64,000 nt of DNA, taken from Corythucha ciliata (Eukaryota > Arthropoda > Insecta > Hemiptera > Tingidae). Of the stretch, positions 39,801 to 51,300 are shown one piece after another (within the stretch, counting starts at the first letter, position 1; the number at the start of each line of letters is the position of its first letter). The notes beneath the pieces are model-generated. The model saw nothing but the letters and a program-made list of their open reading frames with translations. It did no database searches and was not told the DNA's origin. The DNA lies in NCBI GenBank assembly GCA_038030265.1, contig CM075939.1, forward strand, positions 42,451,253-42,515,252. Reading direction: 5' to 3'. The position numbers and the translations under genes are program-made.

Positions 39801-42113
39801 GGTGTTAGGGCTGCAGTGGAGTCCAAAGGAAGACGTTTTTACTTTTAAGGTGTCTGATTCCGAGGGAGCACGGACTAAACGTTCGGTGCTTTCATTCACG
39901 GCTCGACTGTTCGATCCTTTGGGTTTTATTGCTCCAAGCGTTTTAGTTGCGAAATTGTTTTTGCGGGATTTATGGGCAGATAAATTAGGATGGGACGATC
40001 CCCTTCCGACACCTCTTTTAAGTCGTTGGGACGAGCTTGCAAAAGATTTTAGTTCATTTGAAAATCTCAAACTTCCTCGTTGCTTTCGTTCTTTTGGCGA
40101 AGATCCAAAATATGAACTTCACGGTTTCTGTGATGCAAGCGAAAACGCCTACGCGGCTGTCGTTTATTTATGAGTGCGTACATCATCCGGGTCCAAGGTA
40201 TTTTTGATAATGGCTAAAACCAAAGTAGCCCCGGTAAAACGGAAAATTACGCTTCCGCGGTTAGAATTGTGTGGTGCACACTTGCTCGCACAACTCATAA
40301 ATACAGCCAAGGACATTTTGACCAAGGTTGTAAATATCGAGGCGACCTTCTGTTGGTGTGACGCTACTATAGTGCTTTATTGGGTCAGTTCGACCCCTAA
40401 TAGGTGGCAAACTTTTGTCGCCAATCGAGTGGACCAGATCCAGCAATTGACTAGGCCGGAGGATTGGAGGCACGTTCGGTCGGAGGACAATCCGGCGGAT
40501 GTGGCGTCTAGAGGTTCTCTTCCCAGCTGTTTAATCGGTAATACCCTGTGGTGGCAAGGCCCTTCATGGTTGTCACAAGATCCAAAAGCATGGTCTTTTT
40601 TCAAACCTCCCACAACCGACTTTAGTTCATTTGATCTGGAGGAGAAGGTCAGTGTCAAATGTTTGACTGTTCAGATCTGTCCCTTTCTGGACAACATTAT
40701 TAGTCGTTTCTCAAATCTCTTGAAGCTTCAACGAGTTCTAGCCTACTGTTTTCGGTTTTTGACCCTTTCGCGTCGAAGACCAAGAGGTCCCTTGAAGACC
40801 CACGAGCTGGCTAAAGCTCTCGAATTGTGTATTTCCCACGTTCAACAAAGAAGTTTTGGAAAAGAAATTTCCGCGTTGAAACTAGGGCATGTTTTGCCCA
40901 AGACTCTAGCAGGCTTGGCACCTTTTATTGATGATAAAGGCTTATTAAGAGTAGGTGGACGAATTATGGCCGCAAACAGGTCCTACGACGCACGTCATCC
41001 AATTCTCCTGCCAAATCGTTCCCCCCTGACCGATCTGGTTGTTAATTTTTACCACATTCACTTTGGGCACCCAGGGCCGTCTGCTCTCTTGGCAATGCTG
41101 GCCCAAAGATTCTGGATTGTGTCAGCCAGACGTCGGGTTAGGGCGGTTTTTCACAAATGTGTCGCCTGCTTTCGCGTCAACCCTACAGACCCCAATACCC
41201 CTATCATGGGAAACCTACCGAAAGCCAGAGTGGATCCATCCTCTACGTGTGCGTCTTCGTGTGTATGACCACGAAAGCGTGTCACTTAGAAGTACTCTCG
41301 TCGTTAAGCACTGAGGCATTTTTGGCTGCCCTTGAGCGTTTTGTGTGCAGAAGGGGCATGGTGTTGGAACTTTATTCGGATAACGGGAGCAATTTCGTAG
41401 GAGCCGAACGGGAGCTACGACGCTTCTGGTCTCTCCTGAGCAACGAAGAAATCATTCATAATTGGTATGTGAGTCGTGGAATCACCTGGTTCTTCAACCC
41501 CCCTCAGATGCCCCACGCTGGTGGATTGTGGGAATCTCTAGTACGTTCAGTCAAAACTCACTTGCTTAGAATCATGGGCAACGTAATCATGACGTTTGAG
41601 GAACTCACCACAGTTCTCGCTAGAGTCGAGGCTTGTCTAAATTCAAGGCCATTAAGCCCGCGAAGTACCGATCCAAATGATCTCGAGCCCCTTACACCTG
41701 GGCATTTTTTAACTCAAGGACCTTTGATGATGATTCCATTTCCAGTCTCTGCAGACAAGGCTCCTCAACAAATTGTCCACAGATGGTCTCTTGTGAGGCA
41801 CCTACAGCATAGCTTTTGGTCAAGGTGGCATAAGGAGTATTTGTCACAACTCCAAAATCGATCTAAATGGACAAAAAGGAGTTCTCCTTTAACTGTGGGT
41901 ACCTTGGTTCTTTTAAAAGAAGATAATGTTACTCCACTCTCGTGGGCAACAGGTAGAATTACCGAGGTTTATCCGGACGGCTCGGGAGAAGTAAGAGTTG
42001 TTAAGGCTCGGACGGGTACCTGCGTCGATGGAAAATACGTTTCCAAGTATTTTGTGAGACCTGTTGTCAAGGTCGTTCCTCTTCCGATCGAAGAGGAAGT
42101 TCGAAATTTTTGA
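36823..42113 (+). pseudogene. BEL/Pao gag-pol polyprotein, disrupted
   Basis: From ATG 36823 the frame carries gag, then zinc-knuckle-like CLLCSRSHAVANC and CALCLSLGHPSKYC, an aspartic protease site LLDSASQCSF, a Pao-type reverse transcriptase with YVDDLLG near 39600, RNase H (FCDASENAYAA near 40130) and an integrase with a His/Cys zinc region (HFGHPG, CVAC near 41060-41170) and the motif YSDNGSNF. Breaks: in-frame TAG at 36961-36963, in-frame TGA at 40171-40173, and a frame change near 41225-41260. At that point the segment that should hold the first catalytic Asp of integrase is missing, so this is a deletion with a frame change. About 1,750 residues are recognisable. Dead element; no restored sequence is given. 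Confidence 0.9.
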
Positions 42114-42138
42114 ACCACTTGCTTCAAGGCTGGGGGGA

Positions 42139-42725
42139 TGTTCGGAATATCTGGGTTTTTTAAATATATGTATATAATTTTTATGGGTAAAAGATGATCT
42201 GTTGCTGGTTTTTATTTTTCTTGTTTAAAGTTTCGATTTTCTTCGTTCATATTAATTCATTTATTAACTCGATTTTCATTATTTTGAATCGATTGTAAAA
42301 ATGGCTCAGCCATAATAGGTTTTCCATTTCCTATCCTTTCGTCCATGTTTTTTTCCCCGCGTTTTTTGCTTGCCACTTACCCTCGACTGGTACTACCACG
42401 TGCTGCCTGCCGAAATCGAACCGAGTTGTCGCGCGTTGTGAAACGGTTATTTTAAAGTTTTAATAATTTTCGGCTCTGTGTTTTACGGATTCTTTCATCG
42501 TGGCCGTTTTGCCTTGACGGTGAGCTATCCCTTTCCTATTCATTTGTCCCTTTTACCCTTTTTTTGTTTAATTGTTTTTCTAGTTTTTGCTAGCATCCTT
42601 TTTTCGCATTTTTCACCATTTTCATTTACTTTTAATACAGTCCATTCAATTCGAGAACACTCCCCAATGGACTGAGCAATACGTCGCTCAGTCCGCCTAC
42701 CGACAACGGAACTTCCGGCCGAACA
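42139..42725 (+). repeat. 3' LTR of the BEL/Pao element
   Basis: 587 bp beginning TGTTCGG and ending CCGAACA, so it has 7 bp inverted tips of TG...CA type. It follows the polypurine tract directly. No second copy is found within the window. Confidence 0.75.
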
Positions 42726-42734
42726 ATGGACGAC

Positions 42735-43346
42735 CAGAGGCGGGAAAAAGTCATAAATGTCATAGTCATAGTTTTAAATCATAAAATAATAAAATGGATG
42801 GTTTTTGATAAAGCGTCATAAAATACGCCTTTTCGAGAAAAAAAACGTCATAAAACGACCTTTTTGGAGTACATTTTTAACGTATATTCCCGGGGACAAA
42901 CTCATTAGCTTATCCCTTTCACGAATAATGACGTAAATTTGCGTTTTTCTTTTCGTCTCAGAAGGACGTAGATATACGTTTTGTTGGTACTATAGTACGC
43001 TTTGACCTTACAATTCTCGTTTCTTCTTTTTTTTTTCTTTTCAGTTGGCTTTGTTCGACAACATGACCATTTCGCGCGAATTGTTTTTTATATTTCAAAT
43101 AATTACCCCATACCACACTCAAACGCTACATAACGTAATAAAATCGTAGTATGAAAATAATAGCTTAAATCTATTGTGACATAAACGTCAATTTTTGGCT
43201 GAAAACGGCTTGAAAGGGCAGTTTTCGGAAATAAACGTCATTCAACACACATTATAATGTCATAAAACAGAATTGTTAATGTCATAAAAGTCATAGAATA
43301 AAGGTCATAAAATGAGAAAATAAAAGTCATAAATTGCCTGCCTCTG
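42735..43346. mobile_element. hAT-like MITE rich in GTCATAAAA units
   Basis: Left end CAGAGGCGGG and right end (reversed) CAGAGGCAGG match the CAGAGGC tips of many hAT MITEs. The flanking 8-mers TGGACGAC and CTGATGAC agree at 5 of 8 positions, a weak or decayed target duplication. The interior has many copies of GTCATAAAA in both orientations and no coding potential. It lies exactly between the Pao LTR and the LINE. Confidence 0.65.
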
Positions 43347-45427
43347 CTGATGACGTACGAGAAGCGGCCATCGAGGCGCTCCGTGTAAATAAAGCCGCTG
43401 GCCCGTCCGGCTTGTACGCTGAACATCTCCAGAACCTCCCAGACAACGCCTTAAATGCATGCACGGGTCTTTTCAACGCATGCAGATCTTCGACATTTCC
43501 CACCAGCCTGGAAGAGCAGCCACGCAGCCCTTCTGCCTAAAGCTGGGCGGGACACCCGGAACCCATCTTCCTTGCGCCCAATCTGCATCGGCGACGTGGA
43601 GGGCAAGGTTCTGGAGAATCTCATACTCCGCACCATTCGTCCACAGGTGCTGCCTACTATACACTGCTAACTGTTTGGAAGCGTCCCTCGACGAAACACC
43701 ACCCAGTCCATCGACAGCATCACCTCGTCAGCCTGTAACTCTTCAGTCAACATTGTCCTCGCCCTTTTCTTCGATACGTTCAAGGAGCGTTCGACACCGC
43801 CTGGTGGCCGGCTGTTTTGGCTTCCTTAAGGGCGGTCCGTCTTCCCTCGACCAACGAACAACACAGGTAACGGTCCACAGCGGGCCACCCTCAACATCAC
43901 CTCCGGATGCCCCCAGGGCTCTCCTACGGCCCCAATATTTTGGAGCCTCCTTATAGACGGACTCTTGCGGCACCTAGAGGAGGAAGGCCTAACACCATTC
44001 TGCTACACGTAGACGACCTGGCCATAGTCGTCGAGGCCCACACCCCAATCACAGTCCACCAGGAGGCCATTAGAGCAACCACTCTTGTTACAGAATGGTG
44101 CCGAACACCAGCCCCCGTCTGCAAATCAATGTACCGAAAACTAAGATCCTAGTTTTCCGAGGGGCCTCCTCCTTGCTCAATCGTGGCTTCAGACTTTTCG
44201 ACTCTCAAGAATTTCCACCCCGTTCAGCGCTACAGTCAAACTCCTCGGCGTGTGGCTCTCCGCCCCAACGTTACAAGCTGGTCCACACTCGAACGTGTTA
44301 CGCAGAAAGCTGCAACAAATTGCGCAGAAACTCCGCGGAATTGATGGTCACCGGTGGGGGGACAGTCGGCGCAGCCACCTGCTGTACTAAGACAGCATTT
44401 TCTGGTCCATCGTTAGTTACGGTGCCGCTCCAACCGCGATCGCCAGCGGAGCAGAACTCTACAGCGGGAATTTCTTTTAAGCCTACGCCCCACGTACGCT
44501 ACTACGTCGCACTTAGCCTTACAAATGCTCTACGGCACAATGCTGGTGGTCGACCTGGCACTAGACGGCGTCGTACTGAAACATCACATAGCTACCTGAG
44601 AAGACCTAATGTCATATTCGGGATCCCTCTCCGAACTGCTGGAAACCATCGCCCGGCTTCAGGACCCTCAAAACATGGCGGAGCCCGTAATCAAATATGG
44701 CCACAAAAGACTATGGCAACAGCGCTGGGACACGGGCACTACAGCTCGACACACCCACAGCCTTCTCCCGAATGTAGCAGGACGACTCCAGATTAGGTGG
44801 TGACGGCCTCCCTTCGTGGCGTCCCAAATCGTTACTGGCCATGGTGCCTTCAACAGTCACTTACTTTTTTCCCGCCGACGCGACTCCCCCCTGTGTCCCT
44901 GCGGAGAACTATTCGACGAGACGGCCTCCCTTATACTCTTCGATTGTCACCTGTACAACGACGTCCGCACAGTCACTTGCATTCGCAGTGGTTTCACCAT
45001 GACCACCCGCGAGGATACTCGACGGCTCGCACGCTTCTCCCAGGACTGGGTCAACCGGAGGAAACATCTAGAATCCTGGCGGCCCACACATGCCCCCGCT
45101 CACAACCACGGTCACGAATCTGCTCGAGACTCGTCGTGAGAGCCCCCCTCCCCCTTCTATACAAACCTCCTCCAACGGAGCGACGATCCGTCCTGCTCCA
45201 TCACAACTCAGAGCGCCATCCGACCACCTACTTGCACCTCTGTAAAACGCCCACCTTCACGAGGTCCACGCTGAGTGTTGTCAGAATGGCCGTCTGACAA
45301 CAGCCAACGGGCGAGGGCGGTCGAGAACCCGGTCTTGCACGTGTTGGGCCATCCCACGTCGTACGGCAATTATCGCCTTCTCACAATGGGAAAAGGTCAC
45401 ATCAATGACCTAACCTATTAGTCCCAG
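43347..45427 (+). pseudogene. LINE retrotransposon remnant, R1/I-like
   Basis: Reverse-transcriptase ORF broken into several frames. Recognisable pieces in order: DDVREAAIEALRVNKAAGPSG (43347-43420), WKSSHAALLPKAGRD and LRPICIGDVEGKVLE (43500-43630), CPQGSPTAPIFWSLL (about 43905-43955), the active-site version HVDDLAIVV (about 44005-44035), and a C-terminal CPCGELFDETASLILFDCHL (44900-44960) in the Cys-rich style of R1/I-type elements. The 3' UTR ends at 45427 with ATTAGTCCCAG. The 5' half of the element, including any endonuclease, is absent. Confidence 0.85.
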
Positions 45428-46170
45428 GGACAAGACACAAACCGGGATAGGGCGTTTTGTGATTATGGCGTCACGTGGTCAGAATGATTTGTGAGGGTGA
45501 TTGAAGATAAGAGGGCCTTGTGTTTAAACTGTTTTGTGGTTAGGGAGTTTTAGGGCATCATGTGGTAAGGGCGATTTGGGTGTATACAGGACGTTCGTAG
45601 GCGTTTCTCCGTTTTAAACACGATTTAGTGCTTTTAGTAATTTTAGTTATGAGTTAGCGCTTTTCCTCAATTTTAGCCACAATAAATAGTGTTTTTACCA
45701 GGGAAATAGTGTTTTCTTGATATTTTTGGCTGTGATTTAGCGTTTTTCATAATTTCACAAGCGTCCTAATTGTCTAATTAGTATCCAAAATTCGGACAAA
45801 CGCAAAATCGCGGCAAAAAATTCAGAAAAATCACTACATCGTGGGATAAGAACGCTACTCTGTGGCTAAAATTGATGAAAAGCGCTAATTCTCAGCTCAT
45901 AATAATATAAAGACTAAATCGCGTGTAAATCTGAGAAACTCCTACGATCATCCTACGACGAAAATGCTCTAACCACAAAAATGCCCGAACCATAAAACCC
46001 CCACCCCAGACCCAACCAACCACTTTTGACCCGTGAAAGCTAATTCGGGGGATAAAAACACTTCATCGTGGCAGGCAAAATTGAGAATGTGCGCCAATTC
46101 GCGGATAAAATCGAAAGAAAACGATAATTCATATGCAAAATTGAGAAATATGTACTATAACTAGCGGCGA
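45428..46170. repeat. Family C remnant and family A units of both orientations
   Basis: 45450-45600 has decayed TTTTGTGGTTAGGG units. 45600-45740 is forward family A and 45780-46170 is reversed family A. No gene seen. Confidence 0.65.
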
Positions 46171-48394
46171 GAAAAATGTAGGAATGCGCCTAAGGAGAAA
46201 AAGGTGGCTTTTTTCGAGTCCAATGAGGGCCGCCAGCGAAGTCCACCCGCTGCTGAGGATTTTTCTGGGACTTCAGGGTCTTCAACTGCAATGGGGGGGG
46301 GGGGGGGTTGTCCGCGGGACAATTTGTGCACCAGCAAGAACGGCGGAAAACGCCGGAGTCTCATTTGATGAAACTCGGCAACGGCTCTTCTTGTTGGAAA
46401 ATCTTTTCAATTTTCGGACTCCCCGTGTCGTGGAACCGTTAAGATGTAAACAGTTTTAAACAATTTCAAATTGTGCCAATTTAGCGGAAAATGAGCCACA
46501 GGGTAAAAAGCTGTGAATATGGGCCATTTTCTCAACGTGTTTCGATATGAGCCGGACAAGGCTTAACGAGCCCCTCGGACAATGGTCGGTTGCGGAAGTT
46601 CGCCTTTCGTTGAGGCTCTTCCTTTGATCTCCTTTGTCGATTATACGGCCGCTACCTACGCGAAAATAAATTTGGGTCCTCAAAATGGGCCAAAGCTGTG
46701 AAAAACGTGAGAATCGCTTGAGAAGCCCTTGAAAATCTCGTCTGATCGAAAAAATGTTTCAATTAACAGAATGCTCTTGTAGTGACACCCCAAGATACAC
46801 GCAGTTTTGTCAAATTTTATTCATTTTCGAATAAACGTCGAGGGGGTTAAGCAAAGCCTCGAGAGTCTTGGACCTCCCCCCCCCCATCGTTGCGTTCAGG
46901 TCTGTAGTAACCTATTACGAAGGCTATAGTTGCAACTTTAAAAGCTCAACCCTTCGGCCTCTTCTTTCCTTTAAACATCAGTAGGTCCTTGTAGTGAGGC
47001 TAAGTTTAAACTCAATGTTCACGGTCAATAAATATTTAACGTACCGTCAGTTAATTTTGTAACCAAATCTGTTTATTAATTAATGGCGTGATTTTCTCCT
47101 CTCTCTCTCCCATTTGACACTCGAAAATGTTAACATCTCTGAAAAATGGATTCATTATTCAATTTTATAATTGGAATATCCTAGACAAGGCGAGTGACTG
47201 TGGTGAAAACACACGGTCTTTTCAGAAACAGAAAATACTTTTTTTTTTTTACTTACGTTTTTTTTTTTTTTTTTAACTGTTCACGTCAGGAACGAGGAAC
47301 GAGTCAAAATTCTGTACAGTAAAAGATGGAGTGAGAGAGGAAACAAAATTTGATAAATCAACGAAGGAAGAGGGCAACTCGAGCGAAACAGTTCTACAAC
47401 ATTTCCATTAGAATAGCCTACGAGGGCACTCGTTCCGTGGATCCACGTCGTTTATTTGAGATATTTTTATTTCGCGTTGATGACAAATCAAGTCTTGACC
47501 TGAATGAGAGAGAGAGAGAGAAAGTGGACAGAGAAGAAACTGTTTTAATGATTTAGACAAGTCGTTTCCGCAAAAAAAAAAAAAACAATTAAAAGTAACG
47601 GAGGAACGTGTGAAAAATAAGGCAAATAATTCTTACACTTTCTTAGGGGAGGTCTTTGCTCCTTTTGACCTAAAAATCTGTCTTTCTAGCATCAATCCCC
47701 CCTCACCGCCACAACTGTTCATCAAGTGGCTTGATTGCCAAATCATCCCCCCCCCAGCCCCCTTTCTCTTCCAATCTGACATAGGCAATTCCAAAGTTTG
47801 TTTATACGAAGACACCCTAGGAAAAACCTTGTTTTCCACGACGCCCTAATTTTGTCACTTTAGCGGTCTTTAACAAGTAAACGACAAAATATTTTGTTCG
47901 TAATTGCTCTGAATAAATTTCGAAACTTTTTTTTTCCCCAGCCTCATGCGACCACCCCTAAAGCGGTTCAAAGTTTATTTGTCTCCCCTCTCTTTTACGA
48001 GGGAAAAATTTATTTCGAAAGGAAATAGAAGCTTAAAAAGGGTGCTGAGCCCCCGAACTGTCAAACAGGAGTCTGTTTTTAGAGATGAATAAATGTGTGG
48101 AAGAGGAGGCACATATAGCTCAATGGGTAGGGTGGGGGGGGGAGGATTCTCTCCATCACTGTGAGGAAGTATTTAGTACACGTTCCTTGCATTAAGAAAG
48201 GGACGGCCGGGGGGCACGTGTTTCCCCTCCCTATATACAATCGTTGCAATGGTGTTGCAGTTAAGTGGGGTTACCCTCCACCCGGGGGGGGGGGATGCGA
48301 CAACTGCAACCGTTTGATTTGATGCTATCCCTTTTCAGAGATAGAAAATCTTTTAATAAGCTCTAAAGAGCGGAGTAATTATTATTATCTTTCT
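46171..48394. other. Downstream region of DRC2, nothing recognised
   Basis: Mixed sequence with a G12 run at about 46293, poly-T/A runs near 47250 and 47572, a (GA)n run near 47505-47520, and at about 48108-48132 a short tRNA-like A-box piece (ATAGCTCAATGGGTAG) without a T arm. No open frame has recognisable motifs. Confidence 0.4.
48352..48357 (-). terminator. Candidate variant polyadenylation signal ATTAAA of DRC2
   Basis: ATTAAA on the minus strand lies about 38 bases after the DRC2 stop codon (48395-48397). No AATAAA is closer. A guess from position and sequence only. Confidence 0.35.
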
Positions 48395-51300
48395 TTAATG
48401 TCGCCTCTCGGCACAAATAACTCCCGGCGTAAACGTAATTCCTTCCGTCTCAAGCTGATCGCCATAAACCAGGAGGGCTTCCTGCAGTAAATTGCGAAGA
48501 GCTAAATTTTCCTCCAGATACTCTTTTTGGAGTTTTTCCATATAATCGACTTGCAAGTCGGTTTGAGCGATTCGATATAAAAATTTATCGAGATCGACGA
48601 ATCGATCTCCGAAATACTGAAATTAATTGCAAAATTATGCACACTTTGACCTTGTTCTGCGCTGGGGCGAAGACTAAATTTACGTTGTTCAAAGGAATTG
48701 AGACCTCCTCGACTAGGCGGCTGTACGGGTTGGTTTTTTCATTTTCAGTTTCATACTTACTACAAAGACCAACAAACTTCAAGATATCTTCGATTAGATC
48801 GAGTGATTCTTGTAATTCCTAAACACGAAAAGGCGTCAAAGCTAAACCAAAGAAGACTTTTGGATCTTTCTGTCATACCTTGATCGCACTGGTGCTCACG
48901 GTTGACAAGTGAACGAATCTCTCTTTGTCCTCCTCGCTCGCCTTCATCAATTTATCTCTCAGTATGAGTTGAGCTTGCAAATAGTACGCTTTTTCCGCTT
49001 TCAAATCGGTTATTTGCGATTTGACGCGAGCCTCCCACTTTTTCGTCGCTTTAATTTTCAGTCGAAGAGCCTTCAAAAAGCTGCGCTATACTGCTATACA
49101 GTGGGAGGGGTTGGGGCCAAAGTTTTCCCTTACTTGAAGTTCAGCGATTCGCTGGTCAAATTTTTCAATGATGGCATCATCTTCGGCGTTTTTTGCTTTT
49201 TTCTCGTTGTACTTTTGACGTTTGTCTTTGGTATGGTCGACGTATTCCTTGTAGTGCTTTAATACTTCTAACCACGTTTCCTCGATTGCATTGTAACCAT
49301 TTTTAACGATATGACTGATTTCCATTTGTTTCTGTTTAAAAAAAAAAAGGAAAATTATGATGGGCAACCTGCTGGAATAATTCATTTTGGGCCATGGGCC
49401 AATTTTCGGTGTCGACAAGTTCAATGGACCTCGATTAAGAATATTTGGCTAAACAGTGTGGACTTCCGTGATGACTTGCGTCTAGAGGTGCCAGATGACC
49501 TTATTTACATGTAAAAAATAGCATAATTTACAAAATTTCTTATTTACTGTAACAACTACGAATTTCAGTCTCTCCTAACGTTGCAAGTGATTGAGCCCTC
49601 GAGAGGGCTACTGATGGCTCAAATTTGAAAAAAAAAAAAAAAAAAAAATCGCGCCTTCTTGAGGAACATTCACGGCTAAAATGGAGAAAATACACGGTAC
49701 GCTGTTTTGTTAAGGTCGTCAAGCGCACTTAATGTGCTGATCGTCAATGCGAAACTTGCTGACACAGCAAAAACTTCGGAAAAACTGCTAATATTCGTGG
49801 CTATAACTGCGAGAAAGCGCTGATTCGTGGTCTCAAGATCCAACTTCCAGACTAAAATTGTGAAAAAATGGTATGGAGGCCATTCTACGGCTAAAATGTA
49901 GAAATAAACGCAAAAGTGTTGTTTTTAGGCCCAGCCCGCGGCTAAAATTGCAAAAACACGCTACTAATTCAAGGCTGTGCAAGTGAAAAAAAAAAAAAAA
50001 ACGCACCTATATTTGACGAAAGCAACGCTAATTAGGGTTAAAATTGGGCAAAAGTGGCAAATTCACAACTGAACTTGCATATAAAATTCGCGTGTGTAGC
50101 ACAATTGGAATATAAAAAAGAGAGTAGATGCCAATTCACTGCAAAAGTAGCAGAAAACGCTATTCAACAGTTCATAAAATTGAGAAAAATCGCGGCAAAT
50201 ACGTAAAATCAGATACAAATGAAAAAATAACTAAATCCCAGCTTCACGGCTAACCTTTACAGGGCTAATCCATAGCAGAAGAGGCTAATACGGGGCTAAA
50301 ATATAAAAAACAACGAGGCTGAAATTACAAAATTCACTAATTTCTTCTTAAAAAACTCTTATTATCAGCTCAAATTAAGAAAAAGTGCTAATTCTCTGCT
50401 AGCAATGGCAAAAATGCTAATCTGCGGCTGAAGTTGCGGAAAACGCCAATTCGTGACTAAAATTGAGAAAATTTAGCGAGTTAGAAGCGCTACTGCGCTG
50501 TTAAAATTGTGAAAAAGATAATTTTTCACAAAGCACAAGGAGAAATGCTAATTTTTGGCGTAAAAGAGAAAAACGCTAATTATGTGCTAAAAGTGGAAAA
50601 AAAAATCGCCAAATTGCAGCTAAAATTGCGGAAAACGCCAATTCGTAGCTAAAATTGAAAAAATTCGTTAGTCCACGAATTAGAAGCGCTACTGCGTTGT
50701 TAAAATTGAGAAAAAGCTCTAGTTTGCGGCTAAAATCGAGGAAAATCACTAATTCGCGGTCAAAGTGTGGTAAAATTCTTAACTTGAATACCCGCCTTCG
50801 CGCCTTCAGAAGGAAACTTTGCGGCTAAAATTGAGAAAAACGGCAAATTCATGGTCATAAGTTAAAAAACACCGCTGATTCACAGCTAGAACTGAGAAGA
50901 AGCGCTATTCTATGGCTAAAAGTAAAACAAAATTGCTAATGCGGTGCTAAAATTTAAAAAAATAGCTAATTTGAGCTAATTTTCAGCCTAAATTGAGAAA
51001 AAAAACGAATTAAATGCTATAAAAATGGAAAAAAATCGCCATCTTGCAGCTAACATTGAGGAAAATGCAAATTCGTGGCTAAAATTGAGAGAATTCGCCA
51101 GTTCACGTGTTAGCAACGCTACTACGCTGTTATAATTAAGAAAAAGCGCTAATTCGCGGCTTCTGAAGGCAACTTTGAGGTTCACGGCAGAGAAAAATCG
51201 CTAATTCATAGCGCATGGTGAACAAAACAAATGCGATTTGTGGAAAAATTTAGAAAAATCTGCTATTTTGCGGTTAATATTGAGGGAAATATTAAAAAAA

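Larger units (their letters stand above)
36766..42725 (+). mobile_element. BEL/Pao LTR retrotransposon, decayed, 5' LTR missing
   Basis: The internal region runs from about 36766 to a purine tract (GGCTGGGGGGATG) at about 42128-42140. The 3' LTR is 42139-42725. No copy of this LTR precedes gag, so the element is truncated or rearranged at its 5' end, directly abutting the LINE 3' fragment. Gag-pol is one long frame disrupted by two stop codons and one deletion (next entry). Plus-strand orientation. It is an old copy that cannot move on its own. Confidence 0.85.

Noticed and set aside
48108..48132. tRNA gene suggested by ATAGCTCAATGGGTAG
   Set aside because: Only an A-box-like piece is present; a G run follows and no anticodon or T arm can be drawn.
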